From contig NZ_PKQK01000001.1 in the NCBI RefSeq assembly GCF_002968835.1, positions 248,001 to 312,000 of the forward strand: 64,000 nt of DNA, in the 5' to 3' direction. The position numbers and the translations under genes were made by a program. Within the stretch, counting starts at the first letter, position 1; the number at the start of each line of letters is the position of its first letter. The notes under the pieces were generated by a model. The model worked only from the letters and a program-made list of their open reading frames with translations, did not search any database and was not told the origin of the DNA. Origin of the DNA: Paenibacillus sp. PCH8 (GTDB taxonomy: Bacteria > Bacillota > Bacilli > Paenibacillales > Paenibacillaceae). This document shows positions 35,495 through 44,268 of this stretch, piece after piece.

Positions 35495-37197
35495 ATGAAG
35501 CTTCTATTACATACAGATCAGGAACATGAAGTCTACTCGCTTAGCGAGATTGATTTTATGGAGGAACCCGTTAGTATCATGCCTTCGCAAGAGCATCGTC
35601 TCCTCATCGTCGTTTCGGGAAACTTCAGGTTGGATCTGGGGGAAGAGACTCTTGCTGCCATTGGAGGACAATGTTTTTATATTCGACCTGGAGGCAACAT
35701 TGTACTAGCCAGGCAGGATGATGAGCCGTTCGCCATCTATATGTTTTCTTTTCATGTAATCAAAGTTCAGGATTCGGCCGTCTGGTTTGACACAAGTCCT
35801 ACCTTTGATGGAAGTACGTTGCGATCAGATCGTTCCTATTCCAGCGTGCACAACATTATTCAAGATATGATTCGTCAGCGCCCCTATATCAACAAAGCAG
35901 AAAGCAACGCCTATCAACCCATGTTTCATATGCTGATACTGTCTCTCTCTGAACAGAATACGAAAGTTCCAACTTTGGAAAATGCCAGAGATGCCGTTAA
36001 ACGCACCCTTATCTATTTGCAGGAACACTACGCCAAGAAAATTAAAGTTCAGGAACTATCCAATATATCCGGGGTCTCCTTATGGCAATACAATGAGCTG
36101 TTCCGCTCACTGACAGACAAAACCCCGATTGAGTACTTAACCGAAATTCGCTTGAATCGGGCCAAGGAATTGCTTTTACAGACAGAAGAAACCATTGAAT
36201 CCATTGCCCATCTGGTTGGATTCAATGATCATTATTACTTTGTCAGACGTTTTCGTCAGAAAACCGGGTTGCCCCCTCGGGAGTATGCAGCGATGCATAA
36301 ACAAAGCGACAGGGAACAGGACATTCTTTTCCGTGACTCTACAGGAAGGCTATTACAACTCCCCAAGGACAAATCACGTATTGTATATCTGGATCGCAAT
36401 ACCGTAAGTGACTTAATTGTTCTGAATCTGTTTCCAGTCGGCAGTCCAAAGAGTCTATTGGGTCAATTCATCGATACCACTCCATTGGAAAACACAACCG
36501 AAATCAGCTTCCCCCCAAGCCTGAGGAGATTCGAAAGCTGAAGCCCGACCTTATTCTCGTCGGCAATTACTATGGTATCTCCCTGGATGAAATGAATACC
36601 ATTGCTCCAACTATTGTGTTGGATCGTGATCAAACATTGGGTAGCCGCTTGCGGACCCTGGGCCAAATTTTCGGCAAAGAACACGAAGCAGAACATTGGT
36701 TGATCCGCTATGACGCTATGGTCGAATATATGTGGGAGGTATGCAAAGACGCATTCGTCCCCGGCGAAACTGCCACAGTTCTTGTCTACGATAATGACGA
36801 CAGACTCTATGTCATGGCCTCTCAAGGTCTTCCAAACACACTGTATCATGCCAATGGATTCAGTCCTTCTCTTGAAGTTGCGGCATGTATAGAGCAAGGC
36901 GAGGCTTTCATTTCTATTGAAGAGAGAGATCTTGAGCGTTATGTGGGCGATCGTATTTTTATTATTTCTGCAACCAGAGATGGGTACGTCGATGACCCTA
37001 CCTCTTATGAGCGCGAGAGGAGTTGGATGGAAAGCCCCTATTGGCGTGATCTCCCTGCGGTGTGTAACGGGAAAGTATCTCACGTAGGACAGCACTGGAA
37101 TATGGAGGGCGCTCTGGAACGTATGCATGTGCTACATGCTTTGCCAGAACTGTTGCGTAATCCTACCATGGTAACTCGTGATGATAAACGAATCTAA
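35495..37197 (+). pseudogene. Btr-like AraC regulator fused to a siderophore-binding domain, frameshifted
   Basis: Two frames make one regulator. The first (35495-36541) has a cupin-like N-terminus and an AraC double helix-turn-helix (IKVQELSNISGVSLWQYNELFRSLTDKTPIEYLTEIRLNRAKELLL, then ESIAHLVGFNDHYYFVRRFRQKTGLPPREY). It continues into a binding-protein-like start (GRLLQLPKDKSRIVYLDRNTVSDLIVLNLFPVG). The second frame carries on KPEEIRKLKPDLILVGNYYG and ends at 37197. They join in a C6 run (36511-36516): one more C restores PPKPEEIRKL. The span of 1,703 bp is one base short; repaired, it gives 567 residues, near the size of B. subtilis Btr. Btr binds a ferric siderophore and activates its uptake genes, which fits the divergent binding-protein gene. 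AAGGGG lies 8 nt before the start. Confidence 0.8.
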
Positions 37198-37206
37198 ACA
37201 TTCATA

Positions 37207-37240
37207 CAAAAAGAGCTACCAAAAAATGATCTTTGGCAGC
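37207..37240 (-). terminator. Terminator of the two-component operon
   Basis: Read on the minus strand, GCTGCCAAA pairs with TTTGGTAGC (one G-T pair) and is followed by a T-rich tail (CTTTTTG). It ends the histidine-kinase transcript. Confidence 0.65.
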
Positions 37241-37258
37241 CCTGAATTGGTTTTTGGA

Positions 37259-38611
37259 TCATCCTAAAGGCAGGTGAACCATCACTGTCGTGCCTTCGCC
37301 CACCTTACTTTTCATTTCGACAGTTCCGCAATGAAGCATCACGATTTTTTGGACAATGGCAAGCCCCAGACCATTACCACTGATGCTACGATCGCGCGAC
37401 AGATCTGTTTTATAAAACCGCTCGAATACATAATCCAGCTGCTCCGGCGCTACTCCAATCCCCGAATCAGTTATCGTGAAAAGAATCCCATTCACCGACT
37501 GGCTCGTGCGTATTTCGATACGCCCACCCACGGGAGTAAACTTAATGCTGTTGCCAAGTAAATTCATCCACACTTGGTTAAGCTGGTCCTGATCTGCCCT
37601 GATTTGGATGCTGTCTGCCATTTCTAAATGAATTGAAATGCCTTTGGCTGACCATTGAGGTTCGCAAGTCACCACAACTTGCCTGACCTGCTCATCGAGG
37701 TTATACGTAATCGGGTCAAATGGATGGTGATCGGAATCCAGCGATGCAAGCTCCAGCAGATTATCACTTAGTCTGGATAGTCGTCCACTCTCCGTGATAA
37801 TGATGTCCAGATAATAATTACGATCCCCCTCTGCCACCAAGCTGCTGTTTTTCATCGCCATGGCAAAACCGGAAATCGATGTGAGCGGCGTTTGAATCTC
37901 GTGAGATACATTTGATACAAAGTCCTGTCTCATCTGTTCCAGCTGTTTAAGCTCACCCGCCATTTCATTAAAACTTTGTGTCAAAGCTCCCATTTCGTCC
38001 ACACGTTTGGTTTGAATTGCCACATCAAAATCACCCTTCGCCAGACGTTTGGTTGCACGCGTCAACACTTGGATCGGTTTCACCAAATACCTTGCAGCAA
38101 TAAGAATACAAAGACTTCCGATCAACAGCGCGAGCAATAATACTAGCAGGACCATCCGATTAATGATATTTTCGTTCTGCGGAGAATACTGCATAAACAT
38201 GGCTTGTGGTTCCCCCTTGTATGGAAAAGGAAGACCTATGAACGTCTGCTCCACCTCTCCGGGAGAACGATAAACCTGGCCTTGCAACACCATTTGAACC
38301 ACTTCTGGTGCAATTTCAACGGTCTCTGTATGGTCTAGGTCATAAAAAGTTACGTTACCCGAAACGTCATAGAGATGAATGGGATAGGTGGACACTTTCA
38401 CCATGCTTTGGATGAACGCATCCCTGTCCTCAGGTTGCGTTTGCTCATAAAGCTGGATCAGTTCCTCCCCTGCAGCAATCATATCGTTCTGACCGATATG
38501 GTTTACTTCTTTTTTGAAGAGAAAGAGCCCCATGAAGAAAGAGGTCAGCAAGCTGAAGACAATGACGACCAGAAACGTGCAAATAATACGAACATATAAG
38601 GTTTTGATCAT
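37259..38611 (-). CDS. Sensor histidine kinase
   Basis: A 450-residue membrane kinase. Two transmembrane helices (residues about 9-29 and 150-172) flank an extracytoplasmic sensor of about 120 residues. Then follow a HAMP domain (YLVKPIQVLTRATKRLAKGDFDVAIQTKRVDEMGALTQSFNEMAGEL), the dimerisation helix with the phospho-accepting histidine in SNVSHEIQTPLTSISGF, and an ATPase domain (NLLGNSIKFTPVGG, DSGIGVAPEQLDYVFERFYK, GNGLGLAIVQKI). The start at 38611 overlaps the stop of the response-regulator gene by ATGA, so the two form one unit. The signal it senses is unknown; the adjacent cell-surface hydrolase suggests an envelope signal. Confidence 0.9.
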   Translation of the reverse strand: MIKTLYVRIICTFLVVIVFSLLTSFFMGLFLFKKEVNHIGQNDMIAAGEELIQLYEQTQPEDRDAFIQSMVKVSTYPIHLYDVSGNVTFYDLDHTETVEIAPEVVQMVLQGQVYRSPGEVEQTFIGLPFPYKGEPQAMFMQYSPQNENIINRMVLLVLLLALLIGSLCILIAARYLVKPIQVLTRATKRLAKGDFDVAIQTKRVDEMGALTQSFNEMAGELKQLEQMRQDFVSNVSHEIQTPLTSISGFAMAMKNSSLVAEGDRNYYLDIIITESGRLSRLSDNLLELASLDSDHHPFDPITYNLDEQVRQVVVTCEPQWSAKGISIHLEMADSIQIRADQDQLNQVWMNLLGNSIKFTPVGGRIEIRTSQSVNGILFTITDSGIGVAPEQLDYVFERFYKTDLSRDRSISGNGLGLAIVQKIVMLHCGTVEMKSKVGEGTTVMVHLPLG

Positions 38612-39282
38612 GTGATAACTAACCGGTAGCCCAGACTGCGAGCCGTTTCAATCTGAAAATGATGTGCATCGCCAGCGAATTTTTCCCTTAGTCGCTTAAT
38701 GTGAACATCAACCGTCCGGTCATCCCCTTCGTAGTCACTGCCCCAGATCTTGATGATTAACTGTTCCCGGGTAAAAATCTGCCCAGGCTGATTCGCCAGC
38801 ATGAACAGTAATTCGAACTCTTTTAAAGGCAAATGGATTGTTTCCTCTCCCCGAATCACTTGAAAGCTGCGTCGATTCAGCATAATCCCCCCCAATTGAA
38901 TCGTCTGGGAAGAGACAATCAAGTAACGTTTCAGCAATGCTTTTACTCTCATCACAAGCTCCAGCGGATCAAAGGGCTTCGTTAAATAATCGTCTGTGCC
39001 CAACTGAAATCCCTTTACTTTCTGGGCCGATTCCCCTTTTACCGTGACCATTAGCAATGGCATATTCAGATCCATACGCCGGATCTCCTTACATAATTCC
39101 CAACCATCCAATCGCGGCATCATAATATCCAGGATTACCAGATCGATTTGGGATTTTTCCACAATTCCCAGTGCTTCCGCACCGTCTTTGGCTACCACAA
39201 TCTCGAATCCTTCATTGCGTAAAAACAAGGTAATCAGCTCACGAATATGCACATCGTCATCCACAACTAGGATTTTGGTCAT
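38608..39282 (-). CDS. OmpR/PhoB-family response regulator
   Basis: A 224-residue regulator. The receiver domain shows VVDDDVHIRELI, the phosphorylated aspartate in DLVILDIMMPRLDG, and the lysine in DDYLTKPFDPLEL. The winged-helix output domain follows (HLPLKEFELLFMLANQPGQIFTREQLIIKIWGSDYEGDDRTVDVHIKRLREKF), typical of OmpR/PhoB DNA-binding proteins. It is co-transcribed with the kinase gene downstream and lies 54 nt after the beta-lactamase-fold hydrolase gene on the same strand, so the three genes may share a transcript. Confidence 0.9.
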   Translation of the reverse strand: MTKILVVDDDVHIRELITLFLRNEGFEIVVAKDGAEALGIVEKSQIDLVILDIMMPRLDGWELCKEIRRMDLNMPLLMVTVKGESAQKVKGFQLGTDDYLTKPFDPLELVMRVKALLKRYLIVSSQTIQLGGIMLNRRSFQVIRGEETIHLPLKEFELLFMLANQPGQIFTREQLIIKIWGSDYEGDDRTVDVHIKRLREKFAGDAHHFQIETARSLGYRLVIT

Positions 39283-39336
39283 CTGAAATGTATGCCTCCG
39301 ATATCTATCTTGTTCTTCCTATCTGGGCGCAGGTTT

Positions 39337-41310
39337 TCAACCAAAATGCCATCCCAGCAGGTTCCAATGATAGAAAAATAAACTCAAGATTACTGCTGCT
39401 ACCATTACGAACGTATAGTGCACACGCTTGAGCAACGTCCAATATTGATTTTTCCAGGCCAGTACGCTCATCATGAATATGGACGCAGTCAACCCTACGA
39501 GGATAACGGGCATGAACAGATAGAGACGTAAGGATAGTGGAATATGGCTTAGTCGATCAATCAGATCCATGTTCAACACCAGAAGCGTTGCGCCCAAGGT
39601 TAACAATCCCCATATAGACGTAATAGCCGACAGCCGGACTGCCCATTTCTGCGCTTTTGGCATCACTTTGATTTCGCGTCTGCGATAAACAAATCCATGC
39701 AATACGGTGATGAACAGAACGACCGAAATGCCGAGCAAGAGGAGCCAGAACTTCGATTGGTTCACTAACGGCGCAGGTTCAAGCGGCATTGGGTTCAACA
39801 TATCCAGAAACAGATACGTGACCTTGCCCTCTGCATCGGTGCGGAACCCCATCTGATGTGTCCCTCCGACCTCCTGGAATAAATTCACGCCAATTGGAGT
39901 ATATACTTGCTGATCTGCACCACTTCCAATAGAAAGCCGGTTATCTGTAACCTCAACATTGATTTGAGTCAGAAAACTGAAAAACTTATCGATCTTCGTG
40001 TGATTACGGCGTGTAAATTGATAAGAGCCTGCATATTTTTCCAGGGACTCCCCTAATTCAATAGAAGCTTTATTAGGCTGCTCAGTTGCATGTACAGGAT
40101 AGTATCGGTCGAAAAAGGCTTGCGCCAACCCTTCTGCTGCCGTTCCGCCTTCCCCCCCACTATAGGAAACAAAGATGCCCACTTTTTTGTCCGGTACAAG
40201 ATAAAGCGCTGTATTAAACAGCTCGTCGGCCCCTCCATGAGAGATCACACGCAGTCCATTCATATTCAACTCGTAGAAGCCCAGATCCATAGCGGGTAAA
40301 CGTTCATCAAACTGGAATGCCGGAGAATGCATGAGCTTGGCTGTTTCCGGCTTGAGCATTTGCTTATCTTCATATCGCCCGTCTTGAAGATGGGCAATCA
40401 TGAAATGAGCCATATCGTTCGCCGACACGCTCCCTGATCCCGCAGGACGAAACCCTCCCTCATACGTTGGCCGTTTAGTTACAAACTCGCCGTTAGCTCG
40501 GGTGTATCCAAGGACGGCATAAGTCTCCAGAGAGGCTGGAACAGGCTCCTCTACCGTAGCATAATTCATGTCCAGCGGATCAAATATATTTTTCTGTATA
40601 TAGTCATTATAGGCAACACCACTGACCTCTTCGACGATAAGTCCCGCGAGCGAGGCACCATAATTGGAATACGACAACATCTCGCCTGGTGGTTTAACCC
40701 GTGCAGGCATATGTTTAGCCATGGTTTCAGCAATAGAGACGGGCAGTTTCCCCGGATCGGTAGTGATCTGGTAACCTACACCACCTTCCTCGAACCCTGC
40801 AGTATGGGTCATGAGATGGCGTAACGTAATGGGTTCCTCATAGGTTTTCGGTATTTGTACCGTTTTTAGATAGGTGTTAACGTCTGTATCGAGATCAAGC
40901 TTGCCCGCCTCAACCAATTGCATCACAGCGGTCCATGTGAACAGCTTGGTTGTCGAAGCAATTCGGAATAAGCTGGTGTTAGGATCAACGGGTTTATTTA
41001 CTGCGATATTCGTATGTCCGTACCCTTCGGAGAGCAGGATCTTCCCATCCTTCACAATCGAAATGACTGCACCCGGAATTTGTAAAGAACTCATCTGCAT
41101 ATCCATAATCCCATCCATAAATGCTGTTAACTGATCAGAATCATCCAGATTCGCCGCGGCTCCTTGTTCCAATTTACCCGAAGTCAACCCCAGATTGGAT
41201 ACTGCCGCTGATACGGGAGCTATAGTCCCTAACCCCGTTGTCCCTAATGTAACGCCTAACAGCACCAGCAACATCATTTTCCCCAAAATCTTCCTTATTG
41301 TCGATGACAT
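39337..41310 (-). CDS. Membrane-anchored beta-lactamase/D-alanyl-peptidase-fold serine hydrolase
   Basis: A 657-residue exported protein. A signal peptide (MMLLVLLGVTLGTTGLGTIAPVSAA) leads into a class C beta-lactamase domain with S119-T-T-K122 (SxxK), YSNYG (YxN) and HGG (in VISHGGADE). The C-terminal part has about four membrane helices, which hold the hydrolase on the outer face. Proteins of this build act on peptidoglycan peptides or D-amino-acid peptides, and some are self-resistance hydrolases; no substrate can be inferred. The start at 41310 is chosen because GGAGG lies 6 nt upstream, while the longer frame from 41412 has no site. The response-regulator gene follows 54 nt downstream. 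Confidence 0.85.
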   Translation of the reverse strand: MSSTIRKILGKMMLLVLLGVTLGTTGLGTIAPVSAAVSNLGLTSGKLEQGAAANLDDSDQLTAFMDGIMDMQMSSLQIPGAVISIVKDGKILLSEGYGHTNIAVNKPVDPNTSLFRIASTTKLFTWTAVMQLVEAGKLDLDTDVNTYLKTVQIPKTYEEPITLRHLMTHTAGFEEGGVGYQITTDPGKLPVSIAETMAKHMPARVKPPGEMLSYSNYGASLAGLIVEEVSGVAYNDYIQKNIFDPLDMNYATVEEPVPASLETYAVLGYTRANGEFVTKRPTYEGGFRPAGSGSVSANDMAHFMIAHLQDGRYEDKQMLKPETAKLMHSPAFQFDERLPAMDLGFYELNMNGLRVISHGGADELFNTALYLVPDKKVGIFVSYSGGEGGTAAEGLAQAFFDRYYPVHATEQPNKASIELGESLEKYAGSYQFTRRNHTKIDKFFSFLTQINVEVTDNRLSIGSGADQQVYTPIGVNLFQEVGGTHQMGFRTDAEGKVTYLFLDMLNPMPLEPAPLVNQSKFWLLLLGISVVLFITVLHGFVYRRREIKVMPKAQKWAVRLSAITSIWGLLTLGATLLVLNMDLIDRLSHIPLSLRLYLFMPVILVGLTASIFMMSVLAWKNQYWTLLKRVHYTFVMVAAVILSLFFYHWNLLGWHFG

Positions 41311-41477
41311 GACCAACCTCCACCACTCCGCATATTTTGAATACCTGTTCTTTACGCTTTCTTTCGAGAGCATATCAAGAACGTATGAACGGAGCGTGAA
41401 CCTTTTCGTCATATTTTGCCAAATAGAGTTGGCTTTAGTAACATAGGAGAAGGTTGAAAAAGAAAAGGAGGCTTTAC

Positions 41478-41846
41478 ATGCCCGACTTGTTATTGATCTT
41501 ATTTTTGTTTAATTTATCTCTATTTCTCCTGCACGAGATGGATGCCATCAGGCGGTCCGAGTGGAGATTGTTTATCGTATTGAAAGATATGGAAGATGAG
41601 AAAGCCTATAAGTGTTTCACATTCGTTCACTTACCATTGTACACCGTCATACTCACACTGCTTTTCAGCTCATATCAGACCATCACGTTCTGGGTGCTGG
41701 ATATATTTTTCATCATTCATGCCGTATTGCACCTGTTTTTTGAAAGGCACCCTCGTAATGAATTTAAGAATACATACTCCAGATCATTTATCTATCCCAT
41801 GGGAATTATCGCCTTGATTCATTTAATATTCCTTATGCTTAGGTAA
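41478..41846 (+). CDS. Small integral membrane protein (DUF6713-like)
   Basis: A 122-residue protein with about four hydrophobic helices: LLLILFLFNLSLFLLHEMDAI, HLPLYTVILTLLF, TITFWVLDIFFIIHAVLHLFF and YPMGIIALIHLIFLML. The conserved-looking polar residues HEMDAIRRSEWR near the start and FERHPRNEF near the third helix match the DUF6713 family as I remember it; function is unknown. The start at 41478 is chosen because AAAAGGAGG lies 6 nt before it; an upstream ATG at 41454 lacks one. It is divergent from the hydrolase gene. Confidence 0.65.
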   Translation: MPDLLLILFLFNLSLFLLHEMDAIRRSEWRLFIVLKDMEDEKAYKCFTFVHLPLYTVILTLLFSSYQTITFWVLDIFFIIHAVLHLFFERHPRNEFKNTYSRSFIYPMGIIALIHLIFLMLR

Positions 41847-42027
41847 GAGCGTATGCTGTGTCATTAAAGAATTACGGCTTCGAGGTTCCCATGCAGAGAA
41901 AACAAAATTGAAATCCATAGAGAACATTTGGGAACAATCCCCTCAGTTGCAGGTGCTCTGATCAAGAAGCAGGGTCTGCAAAACAATATACATGAGTAAA
42001 AGTATTCATCATTCGGAGGTTCTGCGT

Positions 42028-43020
42028 ATGCAACCACAACATGCGGCAAGAGTCGAATTATTCGTATCCAACGCACAGATCATCAAGAAGTCGTTCAAAT
42101 GGCAACATGCCATGATGCAGCGTCTGGCGGCCTTGCTCTATGCGGCGGAGAATAAAAGCGCAGATGAGGAAGCCATTCGTCAAAGTCATGAGTTGATTAA
42201 GCAACATACGAAACTTTTCTCTTCATTTAGAGGTCATTCGTCTTTTAGTATCGCGACCATGCTCTCCCTCACACCGGATAAGAATGTAAGACTGACAGAC
42301 ACTCTTCATGTCTATGATTTGATGAAACAGATAAAGTTTCGCAGCTCTGATTACCTCGTTATTGCGGCCTATCAGATCGCTACTCAGGTACCCCCTGAAC
42401 AGTTCCAGCTGAAGGTGGAACGAGCCAAATCATTTTATGACGGCATGAAAGCGGAGCATCCCTTCCTTACTGGACAGGATGACTACATTTTCACAGCCAT
42501 GTTAGCCATCTCGGATCTGGAGGTGGATTCCGGTATAGCACGTATGGATCAGTTCTATCGCGAGTTAAAACCAGAGTTCTTCTCCAGAAACAGTGTGCAG
42601 GCGTTAACACAGGTACTGGTTATAGGAAATGACAACCCGGAGACAAGTACTCGAGTACTCGCATTAAACGAAGCTTTCCGCAAAAGGAATCTTAGGATGG
42701 ACAAAACGTATACTTTACCCTCCCTCGGCACCCTCTCCCTGTTGTCTGCTGACAGTGAGCAGCTAGTAGATCAAGTCGAGGAAACACATGACTGGTTGCG
42801 AACCCAGAAGAGCTTCGGCGCCTGGTCGATCGACAAACAGGAATTACTGCTGTTCTCGTCTGCGTTGATCGCCATCCAGCATGTAGAGAGTCTGCGAAGC
42901 GGTGTTCTTACAACGACAATGTCAACGAGTATCACGAACATTATTATCGCACAGCAAGCCGCCATGACCGCAGCTGCCGCGGCAACGGTTGCCGCCGCTT
43001 CATCCTCTTCATCAAACTAA
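42028..43020 (+). CDS. DUF4003 family protein
   Basis: A 330-residue soluble, mainly helical protein. The VELFVSNAQIIKKSFKWQHAMMQRLAALLYA start, the SSDYLVIAAYQIA and HPFLTGQDDYIFTAMLAISD blocks and the LPSLGTLSLL block fit the DUF4003 family of Bacillales, whose role is unknown. The C-terminus is low complexity: a run of alanines followed by serines. The start at 42028 is chosen because CGGAGG lies 8 nt upstream of it, whereas the in-frame ATG at 41992 has no site. A terminator follows at once. Confidence 0.7.
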   Translation: MQPQHAARVELFVSNAQIIKKSFKWQHAMMQRLAALLYAAENKSADEEAIRQSHELIKQHTKLFSSFRGHSSFSIATMLSLTPDKNVRLTDTLHVYDLMKQIKFRSSDYLVIAAYQIATQVPPEQFQLKVERAKSFYDGMKAEHPFLTGQDDYIFTAMLAISDLEVDSGIARMDQFYRELKPEFFSRNSVQALTQVLVIGNDNPETSTRVLALNEAFRKRNLRMDKTYTLPSLGTLSLLSADSEQLVDQVEETHDWLRTQKSFGAWSIDKQELLLFSSALIAIQHVESLRSGVLTTTMSTSITNIIIAQQAAMTAAAAATVAAASSSSSN

Positions 43021-43059
43021 CAGAGGTCCTAGTCAGACTGTTGTCTGTATGCTAACCGC

Positions 43060-43099
43060 AAAAAACGAGTATCAGGGGAAACCTGAGTACTCGTTTTTT
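43060..43099. terminator. Bidirectional terminator between convergent genes
   Basis: AAAAAACGAGTA-TCAGG pairs with CCTGA-GTACTCGTTTTTT around a GGAAA loop. Long A- and T-runs on both sides suit both the DUF4003 gene and the converging phosphotransferase gene. Confidence 0.9.
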
Positions 43100-43114
43100 G
43101 ATGCTGTACCTAAT

Positions 43115-44104
43115 TTAACTAACCATGCCCGTATCACGGAACTCGTCTATGAAGCTATCCAGCCAATCTGTACCATAGTCCAGTGCCCCCGTATCACTTT
43201 CAATAAACGCAACATCCAGACCCATAACCCAGAATCTACGGGCGATGATGAATAGATCAACGGCATTTTCATCCTGTGTGGAGAAACTTCGAACGGAACG
43301 ATAACCCGCCATGATTGCATCCCACAAAGCTGCTTTTCGCTCATCGGATTGTCTCTTTCGTGCCTTCACCTGGGCCAGATCGTATGCACGCCAGCCTTTT
43401 GCCGCCCACTCGAAGTCGTAATGGATAAACTGTTTCCCCTGCTGAAAAGCGTTATTGTTCCCATGCATATCGCCATGACACAGTCCAAAGTCCAGGCTTT
43501 GACTGGACAGGGTAGCAATTCGTTCTTTCAACGTTTGTGTAAACGCATTCAGAAATAGTGCCGCTTCACTACTTTTCCCGACATAATTCAAGATTCGCTC
43601 CAGCGGCTCGTCGATCAGGAACTTCGTATCCAGCTCATACCTGGGCAGCTCTACAACCACCTGATCCATGGTCTTATGTAATTCAGCCGCAGACTGACCA
43701 AAGGTATAACAAGATTCCTCATCCTCAAGGTTGTTCTCTGCTCCTTCGATATAGCGAAACATCACCGCCACCCGTTTGCCTTCCGCCGCATCCAGCATCG
43801 TATATCTGGTGTGATCTTTTTTCTCAATATACTCTCCAATATCGGTATGTACAGATGAACCTAACGTACTTTTTAATGCAGACAATAAAGACAGTTCGTA
43901 CTGGACATCCTCTTCCGTAATCTCAGCGCGATAGATACGAAGAATATAATAACCGCTTGACGTGCGTACCCGGTAGGTATCATTCAACCCTCGCAGCCAA
44001 AACAAACATTCTTCCCATGTTCCCATGTCATACTGCTTGCTCAGTGCCCACTCCAAATACGCTGGATTGAGCACGGAACGTAGTGCAGTCGGTTGATTGA
44101 ACAT
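43115..44104 (-). CDS. Aminoglycoside phosphotransferase-fold kinase
   Basis: A 329-residue APH-fold protein. The catalytic loop LCHGDMHGNNNAF lies near residue 208 and the metal-binding IHYDFEWAAKGWRAYDLAQ follows, a pattern shared with homoserine-kinase-like and SrkA-type members. YYILRIYRAEITEEDVQYELSLLSAL supplies the ATP-binding strand and the alpha-C helix. It is not closely similar to the other APH-fold protein at 17737-18735. The physiological substrate is unknown. GAGAGGGGC precedes the start, and the gene is monocistronic. Confidence 0.8.
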   Translation of the reverse strand: MFNQPTALRSVLNPAYLEWALSKQYDMGTWEECLFWLRGLNDTYRVRTSSGYYILRIYRAEITEEDVQYELSLLSALKSTLGSSVHTDIGEYIEKKDHTRYTMLDAAEGKRVAVMFRYIEGAENNLEDEESCYTFGQSAAELHKTMDQVVVELPRYELDTKFLIDEPLERILNYVGKSSEAALFLNAFTQTLKERIATLSSQSLDFGLCHGDMHGNNNAFQQGKQFIHYDFEWAAKGWRAYDLAQVKARKRQSDERKAALWDAIMAGYRSVRSFSTQDENAVDLFIIARRFWVMGLDVAFIESDTGALDYGTDWLDSFIDEFRDTGMVS

Positions 44105-44268
44105 CTTAGTGCCCCTCTCTCGTGGATTGGATCATAGCTCTATTCTTGAACGAATGTGATCAGCTAACGTTCAATCTATAACATAGTCTATTATTGATCC
44201 AATTTCCAGATATTATATTAAGGGCGATAGACTATATGGTCTGCGGATCACAGCGTCTTGCTCCATAA

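Noticed and set aside
36463..37128. A 221-codon minus-strand frame over the second half of the Btr-like gene
   Set aside because: The plus strand encodes a recognisable siderophore-binding domain once the frameshift is repaired; the antisense frame has no family features.
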